The notes under the pieces are model-generated. The model ran no database searches. It saw only the letters and a program-made list of their open reading frames with translations, and was not told the origin of the DNA. A stretch of 64,000 nt of DNA from Nocardioides massiliensis (GTDB lineage: Bacteria; Actinomycetota; Actinomycetes; Propionibacteriales; Nocardioidaceae), in the NCBI RefSeq assembly GCF_030811215.1, contig NZ_JAUSQM010000001.1, forward strand, positions 1,302,001-1,366,000, read 5' to 3'. Position numbers and translations under genes: made by a program. Positions 20,027-28,886 of this stretch are shown here, piece after piece. Each line of letters starts with the position of its first letter. The stretch's first letter is position 1.

Positions 20027-21346
20027 GTGGACTGGGTGCCGGCATGGCTCCACGAGTGGTTCGCGACCATCGACTGGCTGCACTTCGGGACCATCCCGAT
20101 CTTCACCGCCGTCATCGGCTGGCTGATCAACTGGACCGGCCTGATCATGCTCTTCAGTCCGGTGCGCTTCCGCGGCGTCCGGGTGCCCGGGATGCGCGAG
20201 CTGGCCTCGGTCCTGCCGCGCAAGATCCAGGAGGTGCCCGGCTTCTTGCAGGGCGGGTTGGGCTGGCAGGGCATCATCCCCGCCCGCGCCGCGAAGATGG
20301 GCAGCATCGCCGTCGACAAGGCGATCGCCAAGCTGGGCACGCCCGCGGAGTTCTACCAGCAGCTGGAGCCCGACCAGATCGCCCAGCACATCGTCACCGT
20401 CTTCGAGCCCGAGATCCCGGAGATGGTCGACCGCGTGATGCGCACCGACCACCCGAAGCTCTGGCGCGACGTGCCGCCCCGGGTGAAGGAGGCGGTCTAC
20501 GTCCGGGTCCAGCAGCAGCTGCCCGGGATCGTGCGCCGGGTGACGACCGAGATCGGGATCCACATCGACCAGCTGCTCGATCCCAAGATCATGGTGATCG
20601 ACCACTTCGAGAAGAACCCCGCCCTGGTCAACCGGATCTTCCGCGACTTCGGTCAGCGGGAGCTGAACCTCATGGTCAACTTCGGTCTGCTGTTCGGCTT
20701 CGTGCTCGGCATCCCGGTCGCCGTCCTCGACCACACCTTCGGTCAGTGGTGGCTGCTGCCGGTGCTGGGCGTCTTCGTCGGCTGGATCACCAACGCGCTG
20801 GGCATGTGGCTGATCTTCGAGCCTCCGGAGCCCAAGAAGTTCGGTCCGATCCGCGTCCATGGGCTCTTCCCGCGCCGGCAGTCCGAGGCAGCGGAGGTCT
20901 ATGCCCAGATCATCGCCGACGACGTCATCACGCTCCAGCACATCGGGGACTTCCTCCTCGACGGACCGCGCGGCGACCGCACGCGGCAGATGCTCGCCAC
21001 CGCGATGCGGCCCGCCATCGACCGCGCCGCCGGGCCGGCCCGCGCCGCCGTACGCGTGGCCATCGGCAGCCAGCACTACGACACGATCAGGGAGTCCGTG
21101 GCCCGGGAGGCGGTCGGACGCACCATCTCGCCGTTCAAGGACCCGGAGTTCTCCCGCCAGCAGGCCGACAAGATCCGCCAGCTCGTCGCGCGCCGCACCA
21201 AGGAGCTGCCGCCGCGCGACTTCGTCGAGATGATGCGCGCCGCCATCAAGGAGGACGAGTGGATGCTCTACGCCCACGGCGCCATCATGGGAGCCGGAGG
21301 CGGGTTCTTGCACCTGTGGATCTTCGGCGTCGGAGGAGGGGGCTGA
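20027..21346 (+). CDS. DUF445 family membrane protein
   Basis: 439 residues. Near the start is a membrane helix with TAVIGWLINWTGLIMLF, a second pair of helices is at about 210-265 (LLFGFVLGIPVAVL and LPVLGVFVGWITNALGMW), and the last one is at the very end. The repeated GW(L/I)xN pattern followed by the helical domain is typical of DUF445 (YheB-like). GTG 20027 is chosen for the GAGGTGG just upstream. The final TGA overlaps the ATG of the Abi-alpha-like gene, so they should act together. No biochemical role is established for the family. Confidence 0.8.
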   Translation: MDWVPAWLHEWFATIDWLHFGTIPIFTAVIGWLINWTGLIMLFSPVRFRGVRVPGMRELASVLPRKIQEVPGFLQGGLGWQGIIPARAAKMGSIAVDKAIAKLGTPAEFYQQLEPDQIAQHIVTVFEPEIPEMVDRVMRTDHPKLWRDVPPRVKEAVYVRVQQQLPGIVRRVTTEIGIHIDQLLDPKIMVIDHFEKNPALVNRIFRDFGQRELNLMVNFGLLFGFVLGIPVAVLDHTFGQWWLLPVLGVFVGWITNALGMWLIFEPPEPKKFGPIRVHGLFPRRQSEAAEVYAQIIADDVITLQHIGDFLLDGPRGDRTRQMLATAMRPAIDRAAGPARAAVRVAIGSQHYDTIRESVAREAVGRTISPFKDPEFSRQQADKIRQLVARRTKELPPRDFVEMMRAAIKEDEWMLYAHGAIMGAGGGFLHLWIFGVGGGG

Positions 21347-22305
21347 TGGTGGAGCGGATCGGTGCCGGCCTGGGTGCCGAGCGAGCCGGCACCGAGAGGG
21401 CCGACGAGGTCTCGGTCGAGGCGCTCGCCCGGCTCGGTGCGAGCGCCGCGTGGCACACGACCTCCTGGGCCGCCCGGACGTCGCTCGGTCTGGGCCGACG
21501 GGTCCTGCGCGCCGCCACCTCCGCCGAGGAGGCCTCCGACCTCGCCCGCGACATGATGACCGCCTCGCGGGTCATGGCCGAGGGCGTGGCCGACGTCCTC
21601 GACGGGGTGAGTGCGGTCGTCGGTGAGGAGAACGGTGTCTCCCGGGTCGTGCGGGCCGGCAGCCTCGGCGCGCACGGGGTGGCGGAGACCCTCGCCCAGG
21701 TGATGCCCGAGCGCGGCTCCGTCGTCGTCAACGGCACGGTGGTCGTGCGTGAAGAGTCGAAGCCCGACCCCGCCGCCCAGCTGCGCCGGCTCGGTCAGGC
21801 GTTGCTCGAGCGCTCCCGCGACGTGTGGACCGACGACGAGGGCCACCCGGCCTACGAGCAGATCCTCACGCAGCTCGCCCCCGACGAGGCGCGCATCCTG
21901 CTCCTGCTGCTGCGTGGAGGGCCGCAGCCGTCGGTCGACGTCCGCACGGGCGGTCCGATCGGCATGGTCAGCTCGCAGCTGATCGCGCCGGGGCTGACGA
22001 TGATCGGCTCGCGCTGCGGCTGTCGTCATCTCGAGCGCGTGCCGGCCTACCTCAACAACCTGCACCGACTCGGTTTGGTGTGGTTCTCCCACGAACCCTT
22101 GGCCGACCCGATGCCCTACCAGGTGCTCGAGGCCCAGCCCGACGTCCTGGCCGCGATGCACTCGGTCCGGTTCCCCAAGGTCGTACGCCGCAGCATCCAC
22201 CTCACGCCGTTCGGCGAGGACTTCTGCCGCGCCGCCCTGATCACGCCGGAGGAGACCGACGCGCTACCGGCCCATCAGGTGCCGGACGCGGGCGGCAGTC
22301 ACTGA
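21346..22305 (+). CDS. DUF4393 (Abi-alpha-like) protein
   Basis: 319 residues, soluble. The C-terminal half has the DUF4393/Abi-alpha pattern: LAPDEARILLLLLRGGPQPS, then YLNNLHRLGLVWF and a final LTPFGEDFCRAAL. The family was named for abortive-infection proteins in phage-resistance loci, although many members are untested. The N-terminal half is helical with an Ala-rich stretch. Overlaps the stop of the DUF445 gene (TGATG) and converges on the response-regulator gene with a 4-base gap. A membrane/soluble pair like this could be a defence or envelope-stress unit (inference). Confidence 0.68.
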   Translation: MVERIGAGLGAERAGTERADEVSVEALARLGASAAWHTTSWAARTSLGLGRRVLRAATSAEEASDLARDMMTASRVMAEGVADVLDGVSAVVGEENGVSRVVRAGSLGAHGVAETLAQVMPERGSVVVNGTVVVREESKPDPAAQLRRLGQALLERSRDVWTDDEGHPAYEQILTQLAPDEARILLLLLRGGPQPSVDVRTGGPIGMVSSQLIAPGLTMIGSRCGCRHLERVPAYLNNLHRLGLVWFSHEPLADPMPYQVLEAQPDVLAAMHSVRFPKVVRRSIHLTPFGEDFCRAALITPEETDALPAHQVPDAGGSH

Positions 22306-22309
22306 CCGG

Positions 22310-23011
22310 TCAGGACGACGACTCCTCGTCGTCGACGGCGACGAGGAGATCGGCGCTGAGCGCCTCGAGGGTGGAGGTGTGCGCGATCAGCGAGTCCAGC
22401 AGCTGCTGGCGCAGGCTCGTGCTGCCGCGACGCTCCAAGGAGCGCAGCGTGGAGACGGCGGCGAGGACGCCCTGGACGGGGCGCTGCAGCTCGTGGGCGA
22501 CATCGGCCACCGAGCGGGGGGCCGGTGGCGCGGGAGGCGGAGGTGGGGTCGCTGGCTCCGGTTCGGCCATCGGCGCGGACGCGGGTGCCGGCGTCGAGGT
22601 CGCCTCGAGCCGGTCGGGGTCGACGAGCTTGCGCACGCGCGCGAGCACCTGCCCGACCGGCGCGCCCTTCTCGAGGTAGTCGTCCGCACCCGCCCGCAGG
22701 GCGCGCGCCGTGAGGTTGCCCCCGGGTGCACCGGCCAGGACGACGATGACGGCGTCGGGACGGGCCGCGCGCAGGTGGGGGAGCGCCTCCAGGCCGGACA
22801 TCACCGGCATCGCCAGGTCGAGCAGGACCAGGTCCGGCTGGAGCTCGGCCACCACCCGCGTGGCCTCGAGCCCGTCGGCGGCCTCCCCGACGACCTCGAA
22901 CCCGTCACCCGTGAACGCCGAGACCCACAGCGCGCGCAGGTCCGCCACGTCGTCGACGACGACGGTGCGGACCGCGCGGCGGGCGCGGTCGTCCGCGGAG
23001 GACGCGCTCAT
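22310..23011 (-). CDS. Response regulator with orphan HisKA-like C-terminus
   Basis: 233 residues. The N-terminal receiver has the acidic pair in VVVDD, phospho-acceptor D65 in LVLLDLAMP and Lys in YLEKGAP; the usual Thr/Ser of beta-4 is Ala (VVLAGAP). A Pro-rich linker leads to a segment ADVAHELQRPVQGVLAAVS that looks like the H-box helix of a histidine kinase (H-E-L-x-x-P), followed by a second helix, but no ATPase domain follows. It could be a phosphotransfer or dimerisation module. It is read towards the Abi-alpha gene and lies just downstream of the exopolysaccharide locus on the same strand, so it may regulate it (inference). Confidence 0.8.
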   Translation of the reverse strand: MSASSADDRARRAVRTVVVDDVADLRALWVSAFTGDGFEVVGEAADGLEATRVVAELQPDLVLLDLAMPVMSGLEALPHLRAARPDAVIVVLAGAPGGNLTARALRAGADDYLEKGAPVGQVLARVRKLVDPDRLEATSTPAPASAPMAEPEPATPPPPPAPPAPRSVADVAHELQRPVQGVLAAVSTLRSLERRGSTSLRQQLLDSLIAHTSTLEALSADLLVAVDDEESSS

Positions 23012-23085
23012 GGCGCCATCCTGCGTCCTGGATCGCCCCGGGAGGCCGGTCTTGCGCGCACCTTGCGCCAAACCAGCAAACGCTC

Positions 23086-24417
23086 TCAGGACTGGCGTCC
23101 ACGACCGCCCAGGAGCACGGCGCCGAGCACCCGGGTGCGCGCCTCGTGCAGGTCCTCGACCGCGCCGAGCAGCAGCTCGCTGCTCACGCGTCCCGACGGC
23201 AGGGTCAGCAGCAGGCTGCCGTCGATCGCCATGATGCGGGCGTCGTCGGAGTCGGTGACCGCGGGAGCGTGGATGATGACGACGTCGTACTTCCCGTCGA
23301 TGCTCTCCAGCAGCTGGCGGAACCGCATCTCCAGCAGGCTGGGCGCGGCCAGGTGGGCGTTGCCGAGCGGCATCACGGTGACGCCGTCGACCGGTCCGGA
23401 GCGGATGGCCTCCTCGAACGTCGCCGAGCCGGCCAGCATGTCGTAGAAGCCGGCGTCGCCGCCGTCCTCCAGCACCGGGTGCCGGTGCCGGTCGGTGCGG
23501 TGCGCGTCGAGCAGCAGCACGCGGTGGCCGACCTCGGCCAGGGCGACGGCCAGGTTGACCTCGAGCCAGCCGCTCCACGGATCGGTCGCGGCGCCGGCGA
23601 CCACCAGCGAGCGGGTCGGGTGGTCGCTGCTGGCGAACTCCAGCGCGACGCGCAGCGACCGCAGCGAGCCGAACTCGGCCGCGTCCGGGTCGAGCGCGGC
23701 GATCGCCTCCGGGTCCTGCGGTTGCGGGATGACGCCGAGGACGCCGATGCCGGTGCCGTTGGTGACCTCCTCGACCGTCTCGACGGTCCGGGTGAGCCGG
23801 TCGTAGACGACGGCGACGGCGATCGCGAGTGCGAGGGCCAGAGCGAGGGCGGCGAGCACGGTGATCTCGATGTTGGGCGAGCTGAACGAGCGCGGCACCT
23901 CGGCGGGTGCCGTGGTGTCGAAGCGCAGCGTCCCCCCGGTGGGGTCGTAGTCGTCGATGGCCTGGGCGACGGCGTTGGCGATCTGGGCGGCCAGGACGGG
24001 GTCGGCGTCGCTCACCGAGACCTGGACCAGGAACGTCCCGGCGACGACGTCACCGGAGACGCTCTCCTGGAGGTCGCGCACGCTGCGGCTCGGGACCGCG
24101 TCGGCGACCTCCTCGAGCATCGGCCGGGAGGCCATCACGTCGGCGACGGTGCCGAGCAGGTCGACGTACTCGCCGGCGGCGGCGGGCGCGTCCTGCGCAG
24201 GCGTGACCGCGACGCGGGCGGTCGCGGTGTACTCCCGCTCGACGAGCGCAAGGCCGAGGGCCGTCGAGCCGGCGACCAGCACGATGACCAGGGCCATCAG
24301 CATCCGGCGCCGCCACAGCACGGCGCCGAACGCCCGCAGCGACGAGCCGGAGGTGGCCCGGGAGGGCAGGGGCGTGGGCGGGGTCAGCGGGTGGTCCAGC
24401 TGGCGGGTGGTGTCCAT
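23086..24417 (-). CDS. Wzz-type chain-length protein with degenerate BY-kinase domain
   Basis: 443 residues: Wzz-like domain with membrane helices at about 38-60 and 185-205 around an external part, then a cytoplasmic P-loop-fold domain from about 255. In place of the Walker A GxxGxGK[ST] the sequence reads VVAGAATDPWSGWLEVNLAVAL, with no Lys-Ser/Thr, while Walker A'-like VLLLDAHR and VVIIHAPA remain. So it should set polymer length or export but probably does not hydrolyse ATP or autophosphorylate. No Tyr cluster is at the end. Last gene of the exopolysaccharide block. Confidence 0.82.
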   Translation of the reverse strand: MDTTRQLDHPLTPPTPLPSRATSGSSLRAFGAVLWRRRMLMALVIVLVAGSTALGLALVEREYTATARVAVTPAQDAPAAAGEYVDLLGTVADVMASRPMLEEVADAVPSRSVRDLQESVSGDVVAGTFLVQVSVSDADPVLAAQIANAVAQAIDDYDPTGGTLRFDTTAPAEVPRSFSSPNIEITVLAALALALALAIAVAVVYDRLTRTVETVEEVTNGTGIGVLGVIPQPQDPEAIAALDPDAAEFGSLRSLRVALEFASSDHPTRSLVVAGAATDPWSGWLEVNLAVALAEVGHRVLLLDAHRTDRHRHPVLEDGGDAGFYDMLAGSATFEEAIRSGPVDGVTVMPLGNAHLAAPSLLEMRFRQLLESIDGKYDVVIIHAPAVTDSDDARIMAIDGSLLLTLPSGRVSSELLLGAVEDLHEARTRVLGAVLLGGRGRQS

Positions 24418-24456
24418 GAGGAGTCCTTGGGGTGTGGTCGGGCCGGCAGGAGCGGG

Positions 24457-25335
24457 TCAGCGGCAGCGGTGGTCGACGTGGGCGGGGATGCCGCGCGGGA
24501 TGGGGTGGGCGACGGCGCGCTCGACGCGCGTGCCGCGCGGCACGGGACGGGTGAGCTCCATCCGCACCCGGCGCTTGGTGCCGGAGGCGTAGCAGAAGAA
24601 GCGCCCGGAGATGACGCCGACGAGGCGGTTGCGCCGGTCGACGAGGAAGGCCTGGCCGGCGATGTAGGGCCCCACCTTGCCGCTTGCGGTGAAGCGGGCG
24701 GTGACGATGGCGTCGTTGGGCGTACGACGCAGCTCGGCGCGGTCGATCGCGACCCAGCCCTTCGGCGCCCGGTCGGCCAGCTCGAGCTCGGCGTAGCGGA
24801 CGCTCACCTCGCCGACGTCGCGGACGCGGGTCGGCAGGGTGGCGAAGAGACCGAACTCGCCGTCCGGGGTCACCCCCAGGACGGTGCAGCACTTCGAGCC
24901 CGGGCGGCCGACGGTGTCGACCAGCACGCGCCCGGCCCGGTCCCGGACCTCGATGCGCACGAGCGCGCGGCGGATGGTGGCCCCGGTGGTGTTGCGGACC
25001 ACGAGCGCCAGGTGCTTGCCGTGGCCGCCCCAGCGCACCAGGTCGGGACGCACGAGGTCGGTGGCGGGGACCGTCGGGTCGGCGGTCGTCGGCTCTGTTG
25101 TGGGCTCTGTGCTGGGCTCGGTGGTGGGCTCGGTGGTGGGCTCGGTGGTGGGCTCGGCCGACGCCGTCGGGCTGGCCGCCGGCGTCTCGGCTGCCGTCAG
25201 CAGGGCGGGTGGCACGGTGCCGGCGCCGGGCGGCGGGGTGCAGGCGGTGAGCAGGGTGGCCGCGACGGCGAGGGTGGCCCAGCGCGCGGTGCGGCCGGTG
25301 CGGCCGGTGCGTCGGGTGTGGACGTGCGTTCTCAT
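24457..25335 (-). CDS. Putative lipoprotein with Thr-Thr-Glu-Pro repeats
   Basis: 292 residues: signal peptide with lipobox LTAC (Cys about residue 32), then a spacer of about six TTEP-type repeats (encoded by 12-base repeats around 25085-25155) and a beta-rich domain of about 190 residues with CC near the middle and a Cys at FFCYASG. The start ATG 25335 overlaps the stop of the glycosyltransferase before it. Its position suggests a surface protein linked to polysaccharide export or attachment; no family recognised. The repeat tract could vary in length. Confidence 0.7.
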   Translation of the reverse strand: MRTHVHTRRTGRTGRTARWATLAVAATLLTACTPPPGAGTVPPALLTAAETPAASPTASAEPTTEPTTEPTTEPSTEPTTEPTTADPTVPATDLVRPDLVRWGGHGKHLALVVRNTTGATIRRALVRIEVRDRAGRVLVDTVGRPGSKCCTVLGVTPDGEFGLFATLPTRVRDVGEVSVRYAELELADRAPKGWVAIDRAELRRTPNDAIVTARFTASGKVGPYIAGQAFLVDRRNRLVGVISGRFFCYASGTKRRVRMELTRPVPRGTRVERAVAHPIPRGIPAHVDHRCR

Positions 25336-26438
25336 GAGGTCACCTCGTGAAGGGACGGGGGTACCAGCCGGGCGTAGGTCGCCGCGTAGCCGTCGTGCAT
25401 GCGGTCGGGTCCGAACTCGTCGTGGACGAGTCGTCGGCCGCGGTGTGCCAGCCGAGCGCGTTCGTCGCGGTCGGCGAGCAGGTCGGTGAGGGCGCGCGCC
25501 AGGGCTGCGGCGGTGCCGGGTGGCACCAGGCGCAGGGCGGGCCCGAGCGTGTCGCGCACCCCGCCGACCGCCGAGGCGACGACCGGCACGCCGCTGCTCA
25601 TCGCCTCGAGCAGGCTGATCGGCAGTCCCTCCCAGTCGGTGGGGAGGACGACGAGGTCGGTGGCGGCCAGCAGCCGGGGCACGTCGGTGCGCGGACCGAG
25701 CAGCCGGACGCGATCGGTGAGACCGAGGCGTTCGACCTGTGCCCGCACCCGCGGCAGCGTGGGACCGTCGCCGGCGAGCAGCAGCAGGGCATCGTCAGGG
25801 GTCTCGGTCCAGGCGTCGAGCAGCAGGTCGTGGCGCTTCTGGTCGGCGAACCGCGCCAGGCACAGGGCCACCGGCGCCGCCTCGTCCAGGTCGAGCTCCG
25901 CCCGCGCCTGTTGGCGCTCGGGGAGCGCAAGCGGGGTCACGGCGTTGGCGACCACCGTGACCCGGTCGGCCGGGTAGCCGTGGTCGGCGAGCTGGGTGGC
26001 GACGTACGGCGACACGGCGACGACGTGGTCGGCGCAGCGGCGCAGGATCCGGGCGGCGAGCCGCAGCTCGCCTGCGGGCACCCCGTGCAGGGTGACCAGC
26101 ACCGGACAGCGGCGACCGGCTGCCAGGCGCGCGACGAGTGCCGCCTTCACGTTGTGGGCGTGGACGAGATCCGGCGGGGAGGCGGTGAAGGACGTCCGCA
26201 GTGTGCGGACCGCGCGTGCGAGGTCGCGAGCGCTGCGGCCGTCCATCGGCACCGCGAGGTGCGCGACGCCCTGCGCGGCGACGTCGTCGGCACGGAAGCC
26301 GCCGGCGCTGGCGAGCAGCACGTCATGACCGCGGCGGCGGGCCTCGAGCACGAGGTCGGCCGCGACCGCCTCAGCGCCACCGACACCCATCACGGGAATG
26401 ACCGTCACGATGCGGGCGCGGGTGCGCGCGCCGCTCAT
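25332..26438 (-). CDS. GT4 glycosyltransferase
   Basis: 368 residues, GT-B fold. The N-terminal PVMGVGGAEAVAADLV is the acceptor-side Gly loop, and the C-terminal half carries LATDLVVLPTDWEGLPISLLEAMSSG, the EX7E motif of family GT4. It transfers a sugar from a nucleotide donor to the growing lipid-linked glycan in the cytoplasm. ATGA overlaps on both sides place it within the operon. The sugar cannot be told from sequence. Confidence 0.92.
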   Translation of the reverse strand: MSGARTRARIVTVIPVMGVGGAEAVAADLVLEARRRGHDVLLASAGGFRADDVAAQGVAHLAVPMDGRSARDLARAVRTLRTSFTASPPDLVHAHNVKAALVARLAAGRRCPVLVTLHGVPAGELRLAARILRRCADHVVAVSPYVATQLADHGYPADRVTVVANAVTPLALPERQQARAELDLDEAAPVALCLARFADQKRHDLLLDAWTETPDDALLLLAGDGPTLPRVRAQVERLGLTDRVRLLGPRTDVPRLLAATDLVVLPTDWEGLPISLLEAMSSGVPVVASAVGGVRDTLGPALRLVPPGTAAALARALTDLLADRDERARLAHRGRRLVHDEFGPDRMHDGYAATYARLVPPSLHEVTS

Positions 26439-27550
26439 GACGCCACCTCCGCGTAGACGTCGACCAGCCGGCGCACGCAGTGCTCGACGGCGAAGCTCTC
26501 CTCGACCCGCGTCCGGGCCCGGGCGCCCATCCGGGTCCGCAGCGCCGGGTCTCCCGCCATCCGGGTGAGCGCGTCGCGGAGCGCGGCGTGCGCGCCGGTC
26601 GGCACGAGCAGGCCCTCGCGACCGTCACGGACCAGCTCCGGGATGCCCCCGGCGTGCGAGGCCACGACCGGCAGTCCGCGGGCCATGCCCTGCAGGAGCG
26701 CCATCGGGCAGGCCTCGGCGGCCGACGGGAGGACGATCAGGTCGGCGGCGTCGAGCCAGGGGCGGGGGTCGGGCTGGAAGCCGACGAGGCGCACCCGGTC
26801 GGTCACGCCCGCGGCGCGGACGGTCTCCTCGACCCGGGCCCGCTCGGGGCCGTCGCCGATGAGGACCAGCTGCAGGTCCGGCACCTCGGCGACCGCGCGG
26901 ACGAGGGCCGGCAGGCGCTTGACCGGCTGCATGACCCCGACCCACACGGCGGTGGGGTTCGGGTCGGTGCCTGCCGACGTCGAGGACGTCGCGGGAGCCA
27001 GCCAGCTCCGGCCGACCCCGTTGTGGACGGTGTGCACCCGGTCCGTGGGGAGCCCGATGTGGGTGCGGGCGTACGTCGTCAGCGCCTCGCAGGGGGTGAC
27101 GGTCAGCGACCGGCGTACGCCGCCGAGCAGTCGTTCCCCGGTGAGGTTGCCGACCCGGTCGCGACGGGTCAGCGCGGCGACCGCGGCGTTCCCCGGCACG
27201 AGGTGGGCCAGCGGGTCGGGGACGCCGTGCAGCGTGTAGACGGTCGCGAGGTTCGTGGTCTGACCCCACAGCCGGCCGACCAGCCCGGCGCGGCGGTCCT
27301 GGCAGTGCACGACGTCGGGGCGCAGGGCGCGCAGGGTGCGACCCAGTCGGCCGGCTCCCAGCACGTCGCCCTTGCGGGGCATCTGGGCCAGGTGGGTGCG
27401 TACGCCGGCGGCCGCGAGCGCCGCGTGCCGCGGGGTGTGCGGGCCGACCACGTGACTCTCGTGGCCCTGCCGCGCGAGCTCGGTCGCCACGTCGAAGGCG
27501 TGGTCCACCGGTCCGCCACGGGCCTGGGTGTAGAGCTGGACGATGCGCAT
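26435..27550 (-). CDS. GT4 glycosyltransferase
   Basis: 371 residues, GT-B fold. Opens MRIVQLYTQARGGPVDHAF, has TLHGVPDPLAHL and the nucleotide-sugar region DAADLIVLPSAAEACPMALLQ (EX7E-like). Second GT4 of the block, overlapping the next gene by ATGA and one base from the polymerase gene upstream. Probably adds one sugar to the repeat unit on its lipid carrier. Confidence 0.92.
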   Translation of the reverse strand: MRIVQLYTQARGGPVDHAFDVATELARQGHESHVVGPHTPRHAALAAAGVRTHLAQMPRKGDVLGAGRLGRTLRALRPDVVHCQDRRAGLVGRLWGQTTNLATVYTLHGVPDPLAHLVPGNAAVAALTRRDRVGNLTGERLLGGVRRSLTVTPCEALTTYARTHIGLPTDRVHTVHNGVGRSWLAPATSSTSAGTDPNPTAVWVGVMQPVKRLPALVRAVAEVPDLQLVLIGDGPERARVEETVRAAGVTDRVRLVGFQPDPRPWLDAADLIVLPSAAEACPMALLQGMARGLPVVASHAGGIPELVRDGREGLLVPTGAHAALRDALTRMAGDPALRTRMGARARTRVEESFAVEHCVRRLVDVYAEVAS

Positions 27551-27551
27551 G

Positions 27552-28886
27552 TCAGCGACTCCTGCGGGCCGGGGTGAGGGCGGCGGCCAGGGCGAGCAGC
27601 AGCCACACGGGCAGGTAGTACTGCGAGCTGAGGAACATCGCGCCGGTGAGGACGCCGGCGAACGCGACGCACACGGTGGTCGCGAGAAGCCGCCGGTCCG
27701 GCTCCGGGCCGGGGGTGGATCGGGCCCGCCACGCGGCGGTGAGGCCGGCGAGGATCATCGCGGCGAAGACGCCGAGACCCACCAGACCCAGCTCGCTCGC
27801 GACGTCGAGGAACATCTGGTGCGCGACGTCGAGGTGGGGCGGGTCGGACACTCGGCTGCCGAGGTACTCGTCGTAGTGGACGCTGTAGCCGCCCGGTCCC
27901 TTGCCGAGCACGGGGGCGTCGGCCGTCATCTCGGCCGCCAGCGTCCAGCCGACGAACCGGGAGGTGACGTTGGCGGATGCGACGTGCTGCTTCTCGTCCA
28001 GGCTGCGCTGCATCAGGTCGGGGGCCACGACCAGCGCGACGAGCACCGCGACGGCGACCACGGCGAGGCCGATCATGGCGGTGCGCCAGCGCAGCACCTG
28101 CAGCGCCAGGGCGAGGATCAGCATGACGCCGAGGCCGAGTAGCCCGCCGCGGGAGAAGGTCGCCGCGATCGCTACGACGAGGATCACCGCAGCCGTCGCC
28201 CAGAGTGCGCGATGGGCGCCGGAGCGACGTCCCAGGGCGAGTGCGAATGGCAGCGCGCACAACAGGTGCAGGGCGAAGTCGTTGGCGTCCTCGATCGGGC
28301 CGGCCGCCCGGCCGCCGTTCTCGTTGACGAAAACGATGATCCCGACGACCGCCGCGACCGTCGAGGACAGCACGAGAGTTCGACCCAGCAACCAGGGATC
28401 CAAGCGGTTGCGCAGTGTGTCGACCAGCACGATCAGCACGGCTACATAGGAGACGTAGCGCGTGGCGACGACGAGGCCGGTCATGCCGTTCGGATGTATC
28501 ACCAGCGCAGCCAGCACGACCAGCACAAGGCCACCAGCGGCATATGTCACCGGGTGCCGCGCTGTCGGTGGGCGGTCATCGGTCGCCAGGCGCAGGACCC
28601 ATGCGACGAAGACGATCAGACCCACGAGCTTCACCGCGATCGAGCTGACCTGCGTCAGGTATCCCGAGAACGGCTCGACCGCGATGTAGACGAGTACGGC
28701 GGTCTCGATGCGCAGCGTCATCACGACCACGGTCGTGCAGGCCACAACGAGCCCGAGCACGAGCACGGGTTCGAGCGCGGTCGCGGCGCCGATCACGACG
28801 GCCAGGACGCTGGTCGCGATCACGGCGACGCCGGCGCGCCGGCGGGCCGGCGACACCGCGCGGAGGCTGGGCACCAGGGTCACCAT
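27552..28886 (-). CDS. O-antigen ligase/polymerase-like membrane protein
   Basis: 444 residues with 10-12 membrane helices and the Wzy_C/O-antigen-ligase pattern; the large loop before the last helices has GWTLAAEMTADAPVLGKGPGGY and HLDVAHQMFLDVASELG, where the (H)xxxxxxE/G region is typical. It should polymerise lipid-linked repeat units on the outer face of the membrane. It overlaps the deacetylase gene end by 7 bases. An internal ATFSRGGLLGL is the usual pre-loop motif. Confidence 0.88.
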   Translation of the reverse strand: MVTLVPSLRAVSPARRRAGVAVIATSVLAVVIGAATALEPVLVLGLVVACTTVVVMTLRIETAVLVYIAVEPFSGYLTQVSSIAVKLVGLIVFVAWVLRLATDDRPPTARHPVTYAAGGLVLVVLAALVIHPNGMTGLVVATRYVSYVAVLIVLVDTLRNRLDPWLLGRTLVLSSTVAAVVGIIVFVNENGGRAAGPIEDANDFALHLLCALPFALALGRRSGAHRALWATAAVILVVAIAATFSRGGLLGLGVMLILALALQVLRWRTAMIGLAVVAVAVLVALVVAPDLMQRSLDEKQHVASANVTSRFVGWTLAAEMTADAPVLGKGPGGYSVHYDEYLGSRVSDPPHLDVAHQMFLDVASELGLVGLGVFAAMILAGLTAAWRARSTPGPEPDRRLLATTVCVAFAGVLTGAMFLSSQYYLPVWLLLALAAALTPARRSR

